DNA of 64,000 bases, taken from positions 1 through 64,000 of the forward strand of contig WRAF01000006.1 of the NCBI GenBank assembly GCA_009780325.1. The letters are read 5' to 3'. A program made the translations under genes and the position numbers. The notes beneath the pieces are model-generated. The model was not told where the DNA came from. It was given only the letters and a program-made list of their open reading frames with translations, and searched no databases. Below are positions 15,716 through 24,742 of the stretch, piece by piece. The stretch comes from Bacillota bacterium. GTDB taxonomy: Bacteria; Bacillota; Clostridia; Christensenellales; Pumilibacteraceae. Numbering within the stretch: position 1 is the first letter of the stretch; the number at the start of each line of letters is the position of its first letter.

Positions 15716-18700
15716 ATGCAAAAAATAGAGTTTAATAAGCAGCAATTAGATGCTATTAATATAAGAAACAAGGATATTTTGTTATCAGCATCTGCTGGCA
15801 GCGGAAAGACTACTGTTATGATAAACAGAGTGGTGTCACTTTTAAAAGAGGGATATGACTTGTCTAGCATGCTTATTGTTACTTTTACTAAAGCGGCAGC
15901 AGCTGATATGAGGGAAAAATTAAGCAAAGCTTTAATTAAACATAAAGATTTAAAGCATCAGTTAATTAATTTAACTGATGCGGATATATCAACGATTCAT
16001 GTTTGGTGCAAAAAATTAATAGACCAATATTTTTATTTGATTAATATTGACCCTGATTATAAATTGATTGAAGACAGCATCAATTTGTTAAAAAAGGCGG
16101 CAGCAAAAGCCTTTATAGAATATAAAAAAGAAAATATCAACAATGAGGCATTTTTTGAGCTAGAAGAAATTTTTTCAGATAATTTAGGTGCAGAGGACTT
16201 AATAAAGATAGTTGTTAAATTAGTGTTAGAATGCAATATTAGCGGCATTGATGGTATACAAAAACTTTGTGATAATGAGTGCAGAAAAACATTGTTAGAA
16301 CAAATTAATATAAAAAAGACAATTTTTAAACAAGAGATTGATGCCTTATATCAAGATGCGCTGATGGTCAATTTTGTTAGGAATATTATTCCGATTAAAG
16401 AATTAACTGTGGCACTTGAATTAACTACGCTAGATATTGCTGCAGCAAAAGGTATGGTTGGCAAAGACCCTGCTTTTATTGCCATCAATGATAAATATAA
16501 AGAACTTAAAGACAGAGTTTTGGATTTAGTGCAAAAAGAAATAGAGATAAAAAATGCTAAAGCACAAAATGATAAATATTTAAATATTTTGCTTGCATTA
16601 AAAGATAAAACAAATAAGGAGTTTTTAGCTTTAAAAAGAAAAAAAAATGCATTGGATTTTAATGATTTAGAGCACTATGCTTTTAAAATTTTGTGTTCTG
16701 AGGCAATGAAACAAATTCAAAACAAATATAAATTTATTTTTGTAGACGAGTATCAAGACATTAATCCGCTGCAAAATAAAATTATTCAATTTTTAAAAAC
16801 TAAGCAAAATCATCTGTTTTTAATAGGGGATATTAAGCAAAGCATTTATGCATTTAGAGGTTGCGAGCCTAGTATATTTGCCGACTTGTATCAAGAGTAT
16901 AAACATAAAGATGATGCAGCTGTTATAGAATTAAACACAAACTATAGGTCCAAAAATGAGATTTTACAATTTTCTAACAAGCTGTTTTCTAGGATAATGA
17001 CAGATGATTTTGGGGGAGTAAACTATAAAAGCAACGGGGCATTTGATATAGGAGATAAAGAAAACAGCGGTGCTAAGGTTGGTATACATGTATTAAGTGA
17101 AGATAATCAAATAAAAGCAGCAGCTTTAAAAATTGCTAATGTTTTATCATTAGAAAAAGGCATTAAGCCTAAAGATATTGCTATTTTACTTAGAAGCGAT
17201 ATAAAAAGAGCACTTTCTTTAGCGCAAGAATTAAATAACATAGGTATAAAGGCAGCTTTGCCGCAAAAAGATATTTTTGTTGGATTTTTAATTGAGTATT
17301 TAAAGCTAATCAGCAATAGATTTGATGATGAGGTGCTAATTAATACTCTTTTAGGACCATTTGGCGGATTTGACGAGATTGAATTAGCAAAGATAAGAAT
17401 GCAATATAATGAGGAAAAATTCTTTTTTGAGGCAATGGATAAATGTCAAGATGAAAAGGTGCAGCAATTTTTTAGCAATCTTAAAAAATATAGACAACTA
17501 TCAAAAAAAGAAAATGCAGTGCATATTATTAACCAAATAGTGTCCGATACAAACTATTTTCAAATCATATTTAGTTTTGGATTAGCTGCGGCAAAAAGTT
17601 TTGATGCGTTTTTATTAAGTCTTAATGATAATCGGCATTTATCAATTGATGAGTTGTTAGAAGAAGGAATAGCCGAAAATGAGGTTGAAGCAGATGATGA
17701 TGCGGTTAAAGTAATGACGGTGCATAAATCTAAAGGATTAGAATTTGAATATGTGTTTATTTTAGATGCTAATAAACGATTTAATTTGCAAGAATTAAAC
17801 AACAAAGTGCTTATTAATAAGGGTAGTCTAGCCGCAAAAGCATATAATTTTGAATATGGAGAAGAAATTAACAGCACAGCATATTTACTAGTCAAAGATT
17901 TGCTTAAAAAAAGGCAAATTGAAGAAGAGTTAAGATTGCTTTATGTTGCAATTACCAGAGCCAAAAGAGGGCTTGATATATTTATTAAAAGTGAAAAAGA
18001 TGCAGATGACAAAAAAATTAAAACACATGATAGGGCTATATCGTGGTGGGATTGGCTTGTTAATTTATATGATGAATATGCGTCAAATGAATTTGTTGAT
18101 ATAAACTTTAATGAAAATGAGACAAAAGACAAACAAATTATTTTGCCTAAAGCTGATGAAAAACTGATAGAAAGCTTAAAAAAAGAAATAATGAAGCAAC
18201 ATACAATAGATACCACTACGCCAAAAATGTATGTGACGGCAGCAGCTAAATTAATTAAAGAAGAAGATGAAGAGGAATCAAAAAATTATAAAGTTATGTT
18301 TTTAGATGATGGGGGAATAGATAAGAGTAGTGCTAAGTTAGGGACACTATATCATACGGCGATGGAGAATATAAGATTTGAAGAAGATTTTGAATCAGAG
18401 TGGGGGGCATTAAATGATGAAATAAAAGAAAATGTGGATAAGGCAAAGATAAAAAAAGCGATAGACAGCATGAGAGATTTAATTGGCGGGGCAAAATATT
18501 TTAAAGAACAGTCGTTTATTTATAAGGTGTGTGCCAGCGAGTTTGGCGGGCACAAAGGGAATTTTACTTTGATGCAAGGCGTGTTGGATTTGATTATTTT
18601 AAAAAATGATGGGGCAATTATTGTAGATTATAAGACTGGGAAAGGTACAAATCCAGAATATGTGCGGCAGTTAGAATGGTATAAAAGGGCGGCAAGTGAA

Positions 18701-18769
18701 GTACTTAAGTTGAAAAATATAGAAGGAATACTTTATTTATTTGATACGAATAAATTGATAAATCATTAA
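15716..18769 (+). CDS. addA: ATP-dependent helicase/nuclease subunit AddA
   Basis: The motor and nuclease subunit of AddAB. The 1017-residue protein carries UvrD-type helicase motifs: Walker A LSASAGSGKTTVM, FTKAAAADMREKL, Walker B FVDEYQDINPLQ, GDIKQSIYAFRG, TVHKSKGLEFEYVF and LRLLYVAITRAKRGL. The C-terminal RecB-like nuclease shows MQGVLDLI and IIVDYKTG. It is about 200 residues shorter than the Bacillus protein but keeps every motif. GGAG lies 6 nt before the ATG, inside the end of addB, so translation is coupled. A terminator at 18815-18856 ends the operon. Confidence 0.96.
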   Translation: MQKIEFNKQQLDAINIRNKDILLSASAGSGKTTVMINRVVSLLKEGYDLSSMLIVTFTKAAAADMREKLSKALIKHKDLKHQLINLTDADISTIHVWCKKLIDQYFYLINIDPDYKLIEDSINLLKKAAAKAFIEYKKENINNEAFFELEEIFSDNLGAEDLIKIVVKLVLECNISGIDGIQKLCDNECRKTLLEQINIKKTIFKQEIDALYQDALMVNFVRNIIPIKELTVALELTTLDIAAAKGMVGKDPAFIAINDKYKELKDRVLDLVQKEIEIKNAKAQNDKYLNILLALKDKTNKEFLALKRKKNALDFNDLEHYAFKILCSEAMKQIQNKYKFIFVDEYQDINPLQNKIIQFLKTKQNHLFLIGDIKQSIYAFRGCEPSIFADLYQEYKHKDDAAVIELNTNYRSKNEILQFSNKLFSRIMTDDFGGVNYKSNGAFDIGDKENSGAKVGIHVLSEDNQIKAAALKIANVLSLEKGIKPKDIAILLRSDIKRALSLAQELNNIGIKAALPQKDIFVGFLIEYLKLISNRFDDEVLINTLLGPFGGFDEIELAKIRMQYNEEKFFFEAMDKCQDEKVQQFFSNLKKYRQLSKKENAVHIINQIVSDTNYFQIIFSFGLAAAKSFDAFLLSLNDNRHLSIDELLEEGIAENEVEADDDAVKVMTVHKSKGLEFEYVFILDANKRFNLQELNNKVLINKGSLAAKAYNFEYGEEINSTAYLLVKDLLKKRQIEEELRLLYVAITRAKRGLDIFIKSEKDADDKKIKTHDRAISWWDWLVNLYDEYASNEFVDINFNENETKDKQIILPKADEKLIESLKKEIMKQHTIDTTTPKMYVTAAAKLIKEEDEEESKNYKVMFLDDGGIDKSSAKLGTLYHTAMENIRFEEDFESEWGALNDEIKENVDKAKIKKAIDSMRDLIGGAKYFKEQSFIYKVCASEFGGHKGNFTLMQGVLDLIILKNDGAIIVDYKTGKGTNPEYVRQLEWYKRAASEVLKLKNIEGILYLFDTNKLINH

Positions 18770-18814
18770 AATAAAAGCCCTATTGCCGCCAAATAAATAA
18801 TATTTGCCATTAAA

Positions 18815-18856
18815 AACAAGGGAACTATCAAATGTGACAGCTCCCTTGTTTTTAAA
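18815..18856. terminator. bidirectional terminator between addA and a lipoprotein gene
   Basis: AAAACAAGGGAACTATC...ACAGCTCCCTTGTTTTT forms a hairpin with T runs on both strands between two convergent genes. Confidence 0.85.
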
Positions 18857-18885
18857 TTATTATAATACAATTTACTCTTTATACT

Positions 18886-21237
18886 TTAATCAATCATCCC
18901 GACTTCTACAAATACATGGTTATGCACCGTGCCTCTTATCACCATTGTTATAACCAAATCAGTTTCATCCATAGCTACTCTAACTGCAGTAGGAAAATAT
19001 CTTTGCAACCCATATTCTGCATGTTCATAGTGTCCGCCCCCAAATACTCTTCTTAAATCCTCATTCCATTCTAATGTTCCGTTTAAATCTAGAGTGTAAG
19101 TTAGCTCGCCGTCTGGTGCAAAATCAGGGTGATTGTTGCTAATAATTGCTTTGTCACCGTCAAATTCTATCGTAATCAATCCAGCTGGTATATTTTCTAC
19201 TCTATCTGTTCCCCAATATTTCCATCCCATATATGATCTAATGCTAGAAAGCGTAAACTTTCCGTCTATTGGCAGCATTCCATCAATATCAATAATGGGG
19301 TCAGCCATCAATTTAAACACATTAATGTTTTTAATACCCATGTTATATACAACTATGTGCAAATCTCCGTCTGCCATTTGTGCATATGCATGAGTAATAT
19401 TATACGCTCCGTGCGCTAAAACATTTCTTAAATCAGCATCAAAATAAACTGTGTCATCCTCTATTCTAATTTGTTTGCGGTTGGTTAAATCAGCACCAAG
19501 CTCATTAGATACAGTAAAATATAAATAAGAATAATTTCTGCCTTCTATACCGTCCTCTCTTCTTATCACTTCTACACTAAATGCTCCGCCCATATTGTCA
19601 ATTATGTTTTGTCCAACTTGCCCAATATATCTGTGTTCTAATAAAAATACTCCGCTAGGCATGTTATTAGGCACTTTAATACCTACATCGCCAATAGGCA
19701 CAAAAACATTTCTATTTTCTATTCCGTGAATTGTTACATAAATGTGTAATTCTTCACCTGCAATATTAATTCTGGCTGCAGTAATAACATAATCTTGATG
19801 TGCCAAAATTTGTTTTAAGGCATCGTTGATTTCTATGCCGCCCTCTCTTGGCACTATCATATGATTAACATCTTGATCAATAATTGCTCCGAAAACAACT
19901 TGATTAGGCAAAATTTCTATAGTGAATTTGCCTAGAATCGGGTGCTGTGATACTCCATAGCCTTCTCTTCTATCAAGCATAAAAGCTTTGCCTGTCAACT
20001 CATCAGGAACATCAATTTTAATAGGATTTGGTTTAAATACATTTGTATGTTTGATGCCGTTTATGGTGATGTCAATATAAAGGTTTCCGCTCATTACATC
20101 AAACCTAGCTGCTGCCGCTTCAATTTCATAATCCTCATGAGCCAATACTTGCTTTAATTTAGAATTAAATTCAATATAATCAATATGATTTCCGTCCTCA
20201 TATCTATCAACATTTTTATATCCTATTCCGCTAAAATTAAAGCTGTCATTGGTTGTAGTTATGCTAAATTGTGTGCCATAAGGGATATTTGGTCTAGCTG
20301 TTAGCCATTGGTCAACGCTAAACTCTTTGCCTTCTCTTTGGATATAGCTAAGAGTAAAAGTATTGTTTGGCAAGTTATTTGGGATAGAAATTTTTGCATA
20401 GCTGTATGGCGGGGCAGGTATATATTCTTCTTTGACGTCAACAGTCACTTTATGAGTTGCTTCATAATTAGTAGAAGTTTGCGCTAAAAATGCTTCATGC
20501 TCTTGTTTGCCGACTTCGCCTACTAAATCATTTTCATTTCTCCATGCCCAGCCATTAGGAAGTGACGGAGTCACTTGATATAAATAAGCGCCCTCATATG
20601 CGGAAAAATTTAATCCATAAAATGCTGCATCAATATCTTCTTGTGATACAGGAGTTCTAGGCGGAGTATTATCTATTTTTTCTAACCCAGCAATTACAAC
20701 TGCTCCGCCGCCTTTTATCATTTTTTTGGTGATAGTAGTTTTATTGTTTTCCCATGTTAGGTTATCTATTTTTTCATCTGCAATACTCACACTAAAATTA
20801 TCACCTTTTTTATGTGTGTTTAAAATAGTGATAGTTATTTCAACTTCTTTGCCTGCTTCAACTGCTTCTGACGGATTAAATTCTACAGTTGCTCCTTCTA
20901 TAGCAGTAAACTCAAATTTATAAGTGTTTTCAGTTTGTTCATGCTGTTTCCATACAGCATGAATTGTGGTGTTTTTTCTAATAGGCGTAGCCGCAAAATC
21001 AAACGCTTTTTCACCATTGTGGCTGTCTGCCCATCTGACAAAATCATAACCTGTTTTTGCTGGTTCTGTGTTAGGTTTTGTTGCTTTTTGTCCATATGCA
21101 ACAGTTTGTATGCTGGGGACTGGTGTGCCGCCGTGCGTGTTGAATGTTACTGTATAATTTTGCGGGCAGGCTGTTAATATGGCTGTACAAATTGCAATTA
21201 TTAATAACATCGGGACAATGAGTTTAATTTTTTTCAT
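18886..21237 (-). CDS. surface lipoprotein with InlB-type repeat and four internal repeats
   Basis: A 783-residue exported protein. A signal peptide is followed by the lipobox LTAC. An InlB B-repeat (Flg_new-like) module spans about residues 28-95: YTVTFNTHGGTPVPSIQTV...GYDFVRWAD...TTIHAVWK. Then come roughly 100-residue repeats. Each opens with a pattern like I-VPNNMPSG-F-L and closes with (H)GI(K/E)xxNVF, for example INGIKHTNVF, IHGIENRNVF, NMGIKNINVF and RGTVHNHVF. The pattern suggests a stack of beta-rich domains on the cell surface, perhaps for adhesion. The function is unproven. Confidence 0.8.
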   Translation of the reverse strand: MKKIKLIVPMLLIIAICTAILTACPQNYTVTFNTHGGTPVPSIQTVAYGQKATKPNTEPAKTGYDFVRWADSHNGEKAFDFAATPIRKNTTIHAVWKQHEQTENTYKFEFTAIEGATVEFNPSEAVEAGKEVEITITILNTHKKGDNFSVSIADEKIDNLTWENNKTTITKKMIKGGGAVVIAGLEKIDNTPPRTPVSQEDIDAAFYGLNFSAYEGAYLYQVTPSLPNGWAWRNENDLVGEVGKQEHEAFLAQTSTNYEATHKVTVDVKEEYIPAPPYSYAKISIPNNLPNNTFTLSYIQREGKEFSVDQWLTARPNIPYGTQFSITTTNDSFNFSGIGYKNVDRYEDGNHIDYIEFNSKLKQVLAHEDYEIEAAAARFDVMSGNLYIDITINGIKHTNVFKPNPIKIDVPDELTGKAFMLDRREGYGVSQHPILGKFTIEILPNQVVFGAIIDQDVNHMIVPREGGIEINDALKQILAHQDYVITAARINIAGEELHIYVTIHGIENRNVFVPIGDVGIKVPNNMPSGVFLLEHRYIGQVGQNIIDNMGGAFSVEVIRREDGIEGRNYSYLYFTVSNELGADLTNRKQIRIEDDTVYFDADLRNVLAHGAYNITHAYAQMADGDLHIVVYNMGIKNINVFKLMADPIIDIDGMLPIDGKFTLSSIRSYMGWKYWGTDRVENIPAGLITIEFDGDKAIISNNHPDFAPDGELTYTLDLNGTLEWNEDLRRVFGGGHYEHAEYGLQRYFPTAVRVAMDETDLVITMVIRGTVHNHVFVEVGMID

Positions 21238-21438
21238 TTTCTCTTTTTTATCTCCTTAAATTTATATGGAGTGGAGAAAATTAGGGTTTCTATAAGTCTT
21301 TTTCCCGCTCCTAATGAATAGGGTGTGTATTCAAGGATTAATTTATGCGGGAGAAATAAATAGATTTATGATTATAAATTAAAATAAATTATGCTTGCGT
21401 TTTCTCATTATAGTTGTGTCGAGCAGAGTAATTTATAA

Positions 21439-21606
21439 CTATGCGATTTTGCTAATCGCTAAGGTGTACTGCTGGTCGTTTTTCATCGTAATTGTGAAAG
21501 ATGCCAGCTCATCTTTATCTTTGGCGTATTCCACTTTTTTGGTGTCGTCTATCTCAGCCATGACAAATTCGCCTATAAGTGTAGTAAGTTTTTCTATCTC
21601 TGACAT
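21439..21606 (-). CDS. small acidic protein, unknown function (55 aa)
   Basis: A short reading frame starting at 21606 with an excellent ribosome binding site (AAAGGAGG, 7-8 nt upstream). It encodes MSEIEKLTTLIGEFVMAEID and continues to ...QQYTLAISKIA. The protein is charged, has no cysteines or membrane segment, and matches nothing I know. It faces away from the double-HTH regulator genes across a 20-bp perfect inverted repeat, so the regulators may control it. Confidence 0.65.
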   Translation of the reverse strand: MSEIEKLTTLIGEFVMAEIDDTKKVEYAKDKDELASFTITMKNDQQYTLAISKIA

Positions 21607-21657
21607 TTGTGCTAACCTCCTTTAATTATTTTATATGGTGTTAACCATAAATATATT

Positions 21658-21710
21658 ACATGTTAATTTCACACGACTTGCCTGGCGTTTGTCGTGTGAA
21701 ATTAACATGT
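21658..21710. promoter_or_regulatory. 20-bp perfect inverted repeat, possible operator
   Basis: Arms 21658-21677 and 21691-21710 are perfectly complementary (ACATGTTAATTTCACACGAC and its complement) around 13 nt. It lies between the divergent 55-aa gene and the double-HTH regulator. A related half-site GTGAAATTGACATAA occurs at about 21786-21800. There is no T run, so an operator is more likely than a terminator. Confidence 0.55.
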
Positions 21711-21829
21711 TATTTGTCGTATCGTGAGAGGTTTTGTCGAATGCACTATATGTTGATAGCTTTTTACTTTGCTGATTTTAGTAGAGTGAAATTGACATAA
21801 TAAACATATCCTTTTGGGGGATTAAACTT

Positions 21830-22255
21830 ATGGCAACTTTCTCGATAAGATTATCTGAACTAATGATTGAAAAGGAAATATCGGCGCAAAATCTTGCCGC
21901 TGTTTTGGGTGTGCATAAAGCAACTGTTCACAATTGGAAGCGCGGCACACAGATTTTTCTTAGTAAAGCAATTAAGGTTGCTAAGTTTTTTGAATGTTCA
22001 CTAGACTACCTTATGGGACGCACAGAATTTGATACACCGTTTATTCACAAAGACTGTCCACCTTTTTATCTGCATTTTATGAAAGTTTTAGCAGAATGCG
22101 GTGTTACGACTTATCGCATTAGAACAGATACCCATATTGATGGTGCTTATTTTAATAATTGGAAAAATGGGACTGACCCGCTTATGCCTACGCTTATTAC
22201 AATTGCGGACTATTTGAAAGTTAGCCTTGATCATCTTGTAGGTCGGGACAATTAG
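21830..22255 (+). CDS. double-HTH XRE-family regulator, copy 1
   Basis: A 141-residue protein with two helix-turn-helix units. The first is a standard XRE domain (LSELMIEKEISAQNLAAVLGVHKATVHNWKRG...AKFFECSLDYLMGR). The second is shorter and divergent (CGVTTYRIRTDTHIDGAYFNNWKNGTDPLMPTLITIADYLKVSLDHLVGR). The paired domains suggest it reads a long operator, such as the inverted repeat upstream. TTGGGGG lies before the ATG. A paralogue with the same layout follows at 22447. Confidence 0.8.
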   Translation: MATFSIRLSELMIEKEISAQNLAAVLGVHKATVHNWKRGTQIFLSKAIKVAKFFECSLDYLMGRTEFDTPFIHKDCPPFYLHFMKVLAECGVTTYRIRTDTHIDGAYFNNWKNGTDPLMPTLITIADYLKVSLDHLVGRDN

Positions 22256-22297
22256 TCTTTTTTTTTGCTTTAGTAATTGGTGCTGTGTTGCTTGCCA

Positions 22298-22333
22298 CAT
22301 CATTTGACTAAACATTGTGAAGAAAAACGTTTG
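22298..22333. repeat. 36-bp direct repeat, copy 1
   Basis: Starts CATCATTTGACTAAACATTG. It is identical over 36 bp to 22965-23000. Each copy lies after one of the two regulator genes. Confidence 0.9.
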
Positions 22334-22366
22334 CGTTTCTGAAATTATGTGATGCTCGTTTTCATA

Positions 22367-22419
22367 GTTATGTCGCACCACACATAGTTTGTAATTTTTA
22401 ATGGGTAATGCGACATAAC
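22367..22419. promoter_or_regulatory. inverted repeat upstream of regulator copy 2, possible operator
   Basis: GTTATGTCGC (22367-22376) and GCGACATAAC (22410-22419) are perfect complements separated by 33 bp and bracket the expected promoter region of the second regulator. Confidence 0.5.
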
Positions 22420-22446
22420 ATATACATCCCACTTGGAGGTGAGCGT

Positions 22447-22875
22447 ATGGCTACTTTTTCCGAACGGCTCACCGAGCTAATGGCAGAAAAGGAAATCAAA
22501 TCCTACGAACTTGCAAATATAATCGGCGTAAACACAACAACTATAAATGACTGGAAACGGGGCAAATATCAAGTGTTCTTAGCTAACGCAATAAAACTTG
22601 CGGACTTTTTCAGATGCTCGTTAGAATATCTTATGGGACGCAATGAGGACTTTGGAGATTTTGAACCAAAGCATTGCCCTACTTTCTATCCCCGCTTTTT
22701 AGCTGTTATGGCAGAAAAGGATTGCACTACTTACCGCATACGAACTGACAGCTCAATAAGTGGCGGTCATTTCGACAGGTGGAAAAGCGGTTCAGACCCA
22801 CTTGTTTTGACCCTTACAACTGTTGCTGATTATTTGGATGTTACTCTCGATTATCTTGTTGGTCGTGAAGATTAA
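22447..22875 (+). CDS. double-HTH XRE-family regulator, copy 2
   Basis: A 142-residue paralogue of the upstream gene with the same two-HTH plan (MATFSERLTELMAEKEIKSYELANIIGVNTTTINDWKRG; DRWKSGSDPLVLTLTTVADYLDVTLDYLVGR). GGAGGTGA ahead of the ATG at 22447 sets the start. Its codons look more GC-rich than those of the first copy and of neighbouring genes, which suggests it arrived separately or diverged elsewhere rather than by a recent local duplication. It is flanked by 36-bp direct repeats. Confidence 0.8.
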   Translation: MATFSERLTELMAEKEIKSYELANIIGVNTTTINDWKRGKYQVFLANAIKLADFFRCSLEYLMGRNEDFGDFEPKHCPTFYPRFLAVMAEKDCTTYRIRTDSSISGGHFDRWKSGSDPLVLTLTTVADYLDVTLDYLVGRED

Positions 22876-22964
22876 TCTTTAGTTTTCGCCTTTTAGAAAT
22901 CTCACCGCTTGTCCTCTCGGGTAGGCAGCAGAAAACTGCGAATCTATTGAAAAAAACGAATTTG

Positions 22965-23000
22965 CATCATTTGACTAAACATTGTGAAGAAAAACGTTTG
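22965..23000. repeat. 36-bp direct repeat, copy 2
   Basis: Exact copy of 22298-22333, 667 bp downstream. It ends 28 bp before the dnaN -35 box. Confidence 0.9.
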
Positions 23001-23028
23001 ACAAGTTATGTGCTTGCCTTAAAATTAC

Positions 23029-23057
23029 TTGACAAACAAATCTCTTGTGTTTATACT
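23029..23057 (+). promoter_or_regulatory. dnaN promoter
   Basis: TTGACA (23029-23034), 17-bp spacer, TATACT (23052-23057): a near-consensus sigma-A promoter about 26 bp before the start codon, with GAGGTGG as ribosome binding site. Confidence 0.85.
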
Positions 23058-23082
23058 TAAAGTATAGAGGTGGATAAAACAA

Positions 23083-24186
23083 ATGAAACTAATTTTAGGT
23101 GGAAACGATTTATCGGATGCAGTATCAAAAGTTTTTAAGGCGGTTCCTTCAAAGACTACTAATCCAATTTTAGAAGGGATAAAATTATCTGCTTTTAAAA
23201 ATAGTCTTACGCTGTCGGCTACTGATACTGAGTTATCTATTGAAAAAACAATATCGGCTGATGTTAAGATTGAGGGCGAAGTAGTAGTGCCTGGCAAGTT
23301 TTTTGCGGAGTTTGTTAAAAAACTTAATAAAGAGCAGATTGAATTGTCTTTGGATGAAAACAATCGCCTTAAAATTAGATACAGTGATTCTGAAGGTACG
23401 CTTCAATGCCAAAATGCTGCAGATTTTCCTAAAATTGCCACTTTAGAAGATGGGCAATATTTTATAATTATTAGGTCAGAGTTTAAGGATTTAATTAATA
23501 AAACTGCTTTTTCTGTATGTCAAGATGATTCTAGACCTATTTTAAAAGGGCTTTTGTTAGAGGTTGATAATGTTTCATTGACAGGTGTTGCCTTAGACGG
23601 ATATCGTCTAGCAAAATGCCAAAAGCCTATTGAAAAGACTACTGCAATGATGAGTGCTGTTGTGCCTAGCCGCTGCATAAATGAAATAGCAAAATTAATA
23701 GACGACAGCGCCGACCCGCTTAGTGTGACTATTCAAAAAAATTATTTAAGAATAGATCTAGACCATACAATAATTACTTCAAGACTGCTAGATGGTGAAT
23801 ACATAAACTATAAGCAAATAATCCCGTCTGATTTTTCTAGTGTGATTACGCTTCCTTGTGATCAATTTGAATGGTCGCTAGAGCGTGCTATTTTATTGTC
23901 AAGAATAGACAGAAACAACTTGGTTAAATTTGATATTTCTCAAGATACTATGGTATTATCAAGCAATAGTGATATAGGTACAGTAAATGAAAAATTGCCC
24001 GTCAAATTAAATGGGTCAGATTTATCCATTGCATTTAATGCAAGATATTTTATGGAGCTTTTAAAGTATTTAGGGTCGGATAATCTTAATATAAAGTTTA
24101 CTGGTTCTGTGACTCCGTGTATAGTAGAGCCTTGCGGAACAGGTGAGTATCTAATGTATTTGATACTGCCTGTGAGGATTATTTAG
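23083..24186 (+). CDS. dnaN: DNA polymerase III beta subunit (sliding clamp)
   Basis: Forms the ring that tethers the replicative polymerase to DNA. The 367-residue protein starts MKLILGGNDLSDAVSKVFKAV and has the three-domain clamp pattern: KTTNPILEGIKLSA, SLTLSATDTELSIEK, QDDSRPILKGLLLEVD, LTGVALDGYRLAKC, and the C-terminal YLMYLILPVRI (family: xYxxMPMR). It is separate from dnaA, which is not in the window; in many Firmicutes the two are adjacent. It has its own strong promoter and a terminator. Confidence 0.96.
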   Translation: MKLILGGNDLSDAVSKVFKAVPSKTTNPILEGIKLSAFKNSLTLSATDTELSIEKTISADVKIEGEVVVPGKFFAEFVKKLNKEQIELSLDENNRLKIRYSDSEGTLQCQNAADFPKIATLEDGQYFIIIRSEFKDLINKTAFSVCQDDSRPILKGLLLEVDNVSLTGVALDGYRLAKCQKPIEKTTAMMSAVVPSRCINEIAKLIDDSADPLSVTIQKNYLRIDLDHTIITSRLLDGEYINYKQIIPSDFSSVITLPCDQFEWSLERAILLSRIDRNNLVKFDISQDTMVLSSNSDIGTVNEKLPVKLNGSDLSIAFNARYFMELLKYLGSDNLNIKFTGSVTPCIVEPCGTGEYLMYLILPVRII

Positions 24187-24208
24187 CGGACAATAAATGG
24201 TAATAGAT

Positions 24209-24245
24209 AAAAAAGACAAAGTAAAATAATGCGTTGTCTTTTTTT
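24209..24245 (+). terminator. dnaN terminator
   Basis: AAAAAAGACAA...TTGTCTTTTTTTG hairpin with a T run, just after dnaN. Confidence 0.75.
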
Positions 24246-24318
24246 GTTTATTTGTTAAATCTTAAACAATGAAAGAAGAGACCTTTGCGAGAGGATTATT
24301 ATTGCGAACAAGAATAAT

Positions 24319-24419
24319 GATGAGATTCTTACAGAATGACATAAATTTAAATGGCTACACTATTTATAGTCCCTATACCACTAACCATATATTTATGTCA
24401 TGCTGCAAAGCATCTCATC
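24319..24419. repeat. R1 palindromic repeat, copy e
   Basis: Left end GATGAGATTCTTACAGAATG, right end TATGTCATGCTGCAAAGCATCTCATC. The two arms come from slightly different subtypes, so the stem is imperfect. Confidence 0.75.
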
Positions 24420-24461
24420 TTTATCAAAACATGTTTCGTATCACTCTTAACCTCACATCTA

Positions 24462-24668
24462 TCAATCATCAGTTCTGCCTAAAAGATAATCAACTGACAC
24501 ATCAAAGAAATCTGCTAGCTTGATTAGAAGTTCAGCATTTATCGTTCGTTCGCCTCTCTCCCATCTTCCAATAGCGGCATCGCTAATTTGCAGCGATTTT
24601 GCCATTGCCAATTTAGACAATCCTTTTTCTTTTCTTAATTCTTTAAGTCTTTCAGCAAAATTTTTCAT
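24462..24668 (-). CDS. small XRE-family repressor-like regulator
   Basis: A 68-residue single-domain Cro/C1-type protein: LKELRKEKGLSKLAMAKSLQISDAAIGRWERGERTINAELLIKLADFFDVSVDYLLGR. It is divergent from a small cysteine-rich gene. Two copies of TGCCATTTGGCTGAA lie between them (24687-24701 and 24715-24729). One overlaps the promoter of the other gene and one lies just upstream of this gene's TATAAT box. A self-regulating repressor that also controls its neighbour is the natural reading. Confidence 0.82.
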   Translation of the reverse strand: MKNFAERLKELRKEKGLSKLAMAKSLQISDAAIGRWERGERTINAELLIKLADFFDVSVDYLLGRTDD

Positions 24669-24686
24669 AATTACATATTATTATAC

Positions 24687-24729
24687 TGCCATTTGGCTGA
24701 AAAATACTTGACTTTGCCATTTGGCTGAA
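24687..24729. promoter_or_regulatory. two operator-like direct repeats in a divergent promoter region
   Basis: TGCCATTTGGCTGAA occurs at 24687-24701 and 24715-24729, 28 bp apart. On the + strand TTGACT (24708-24713), 17 bp, TATAAT (24731-24736) makes a promoter whose spacer is covered by the second copy. Confidence 0.7.
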
Positions 24730-24742
24730 TTATAATATTATC

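Noticed and set aside
23083..23363. Leftward frames inside dnaN and many other genes
   Set aside because: They overlap well-supported genes on the other strand, lack ribosome binding sites and encode low-complexity Ser/Phe/Leu-rich sequence.
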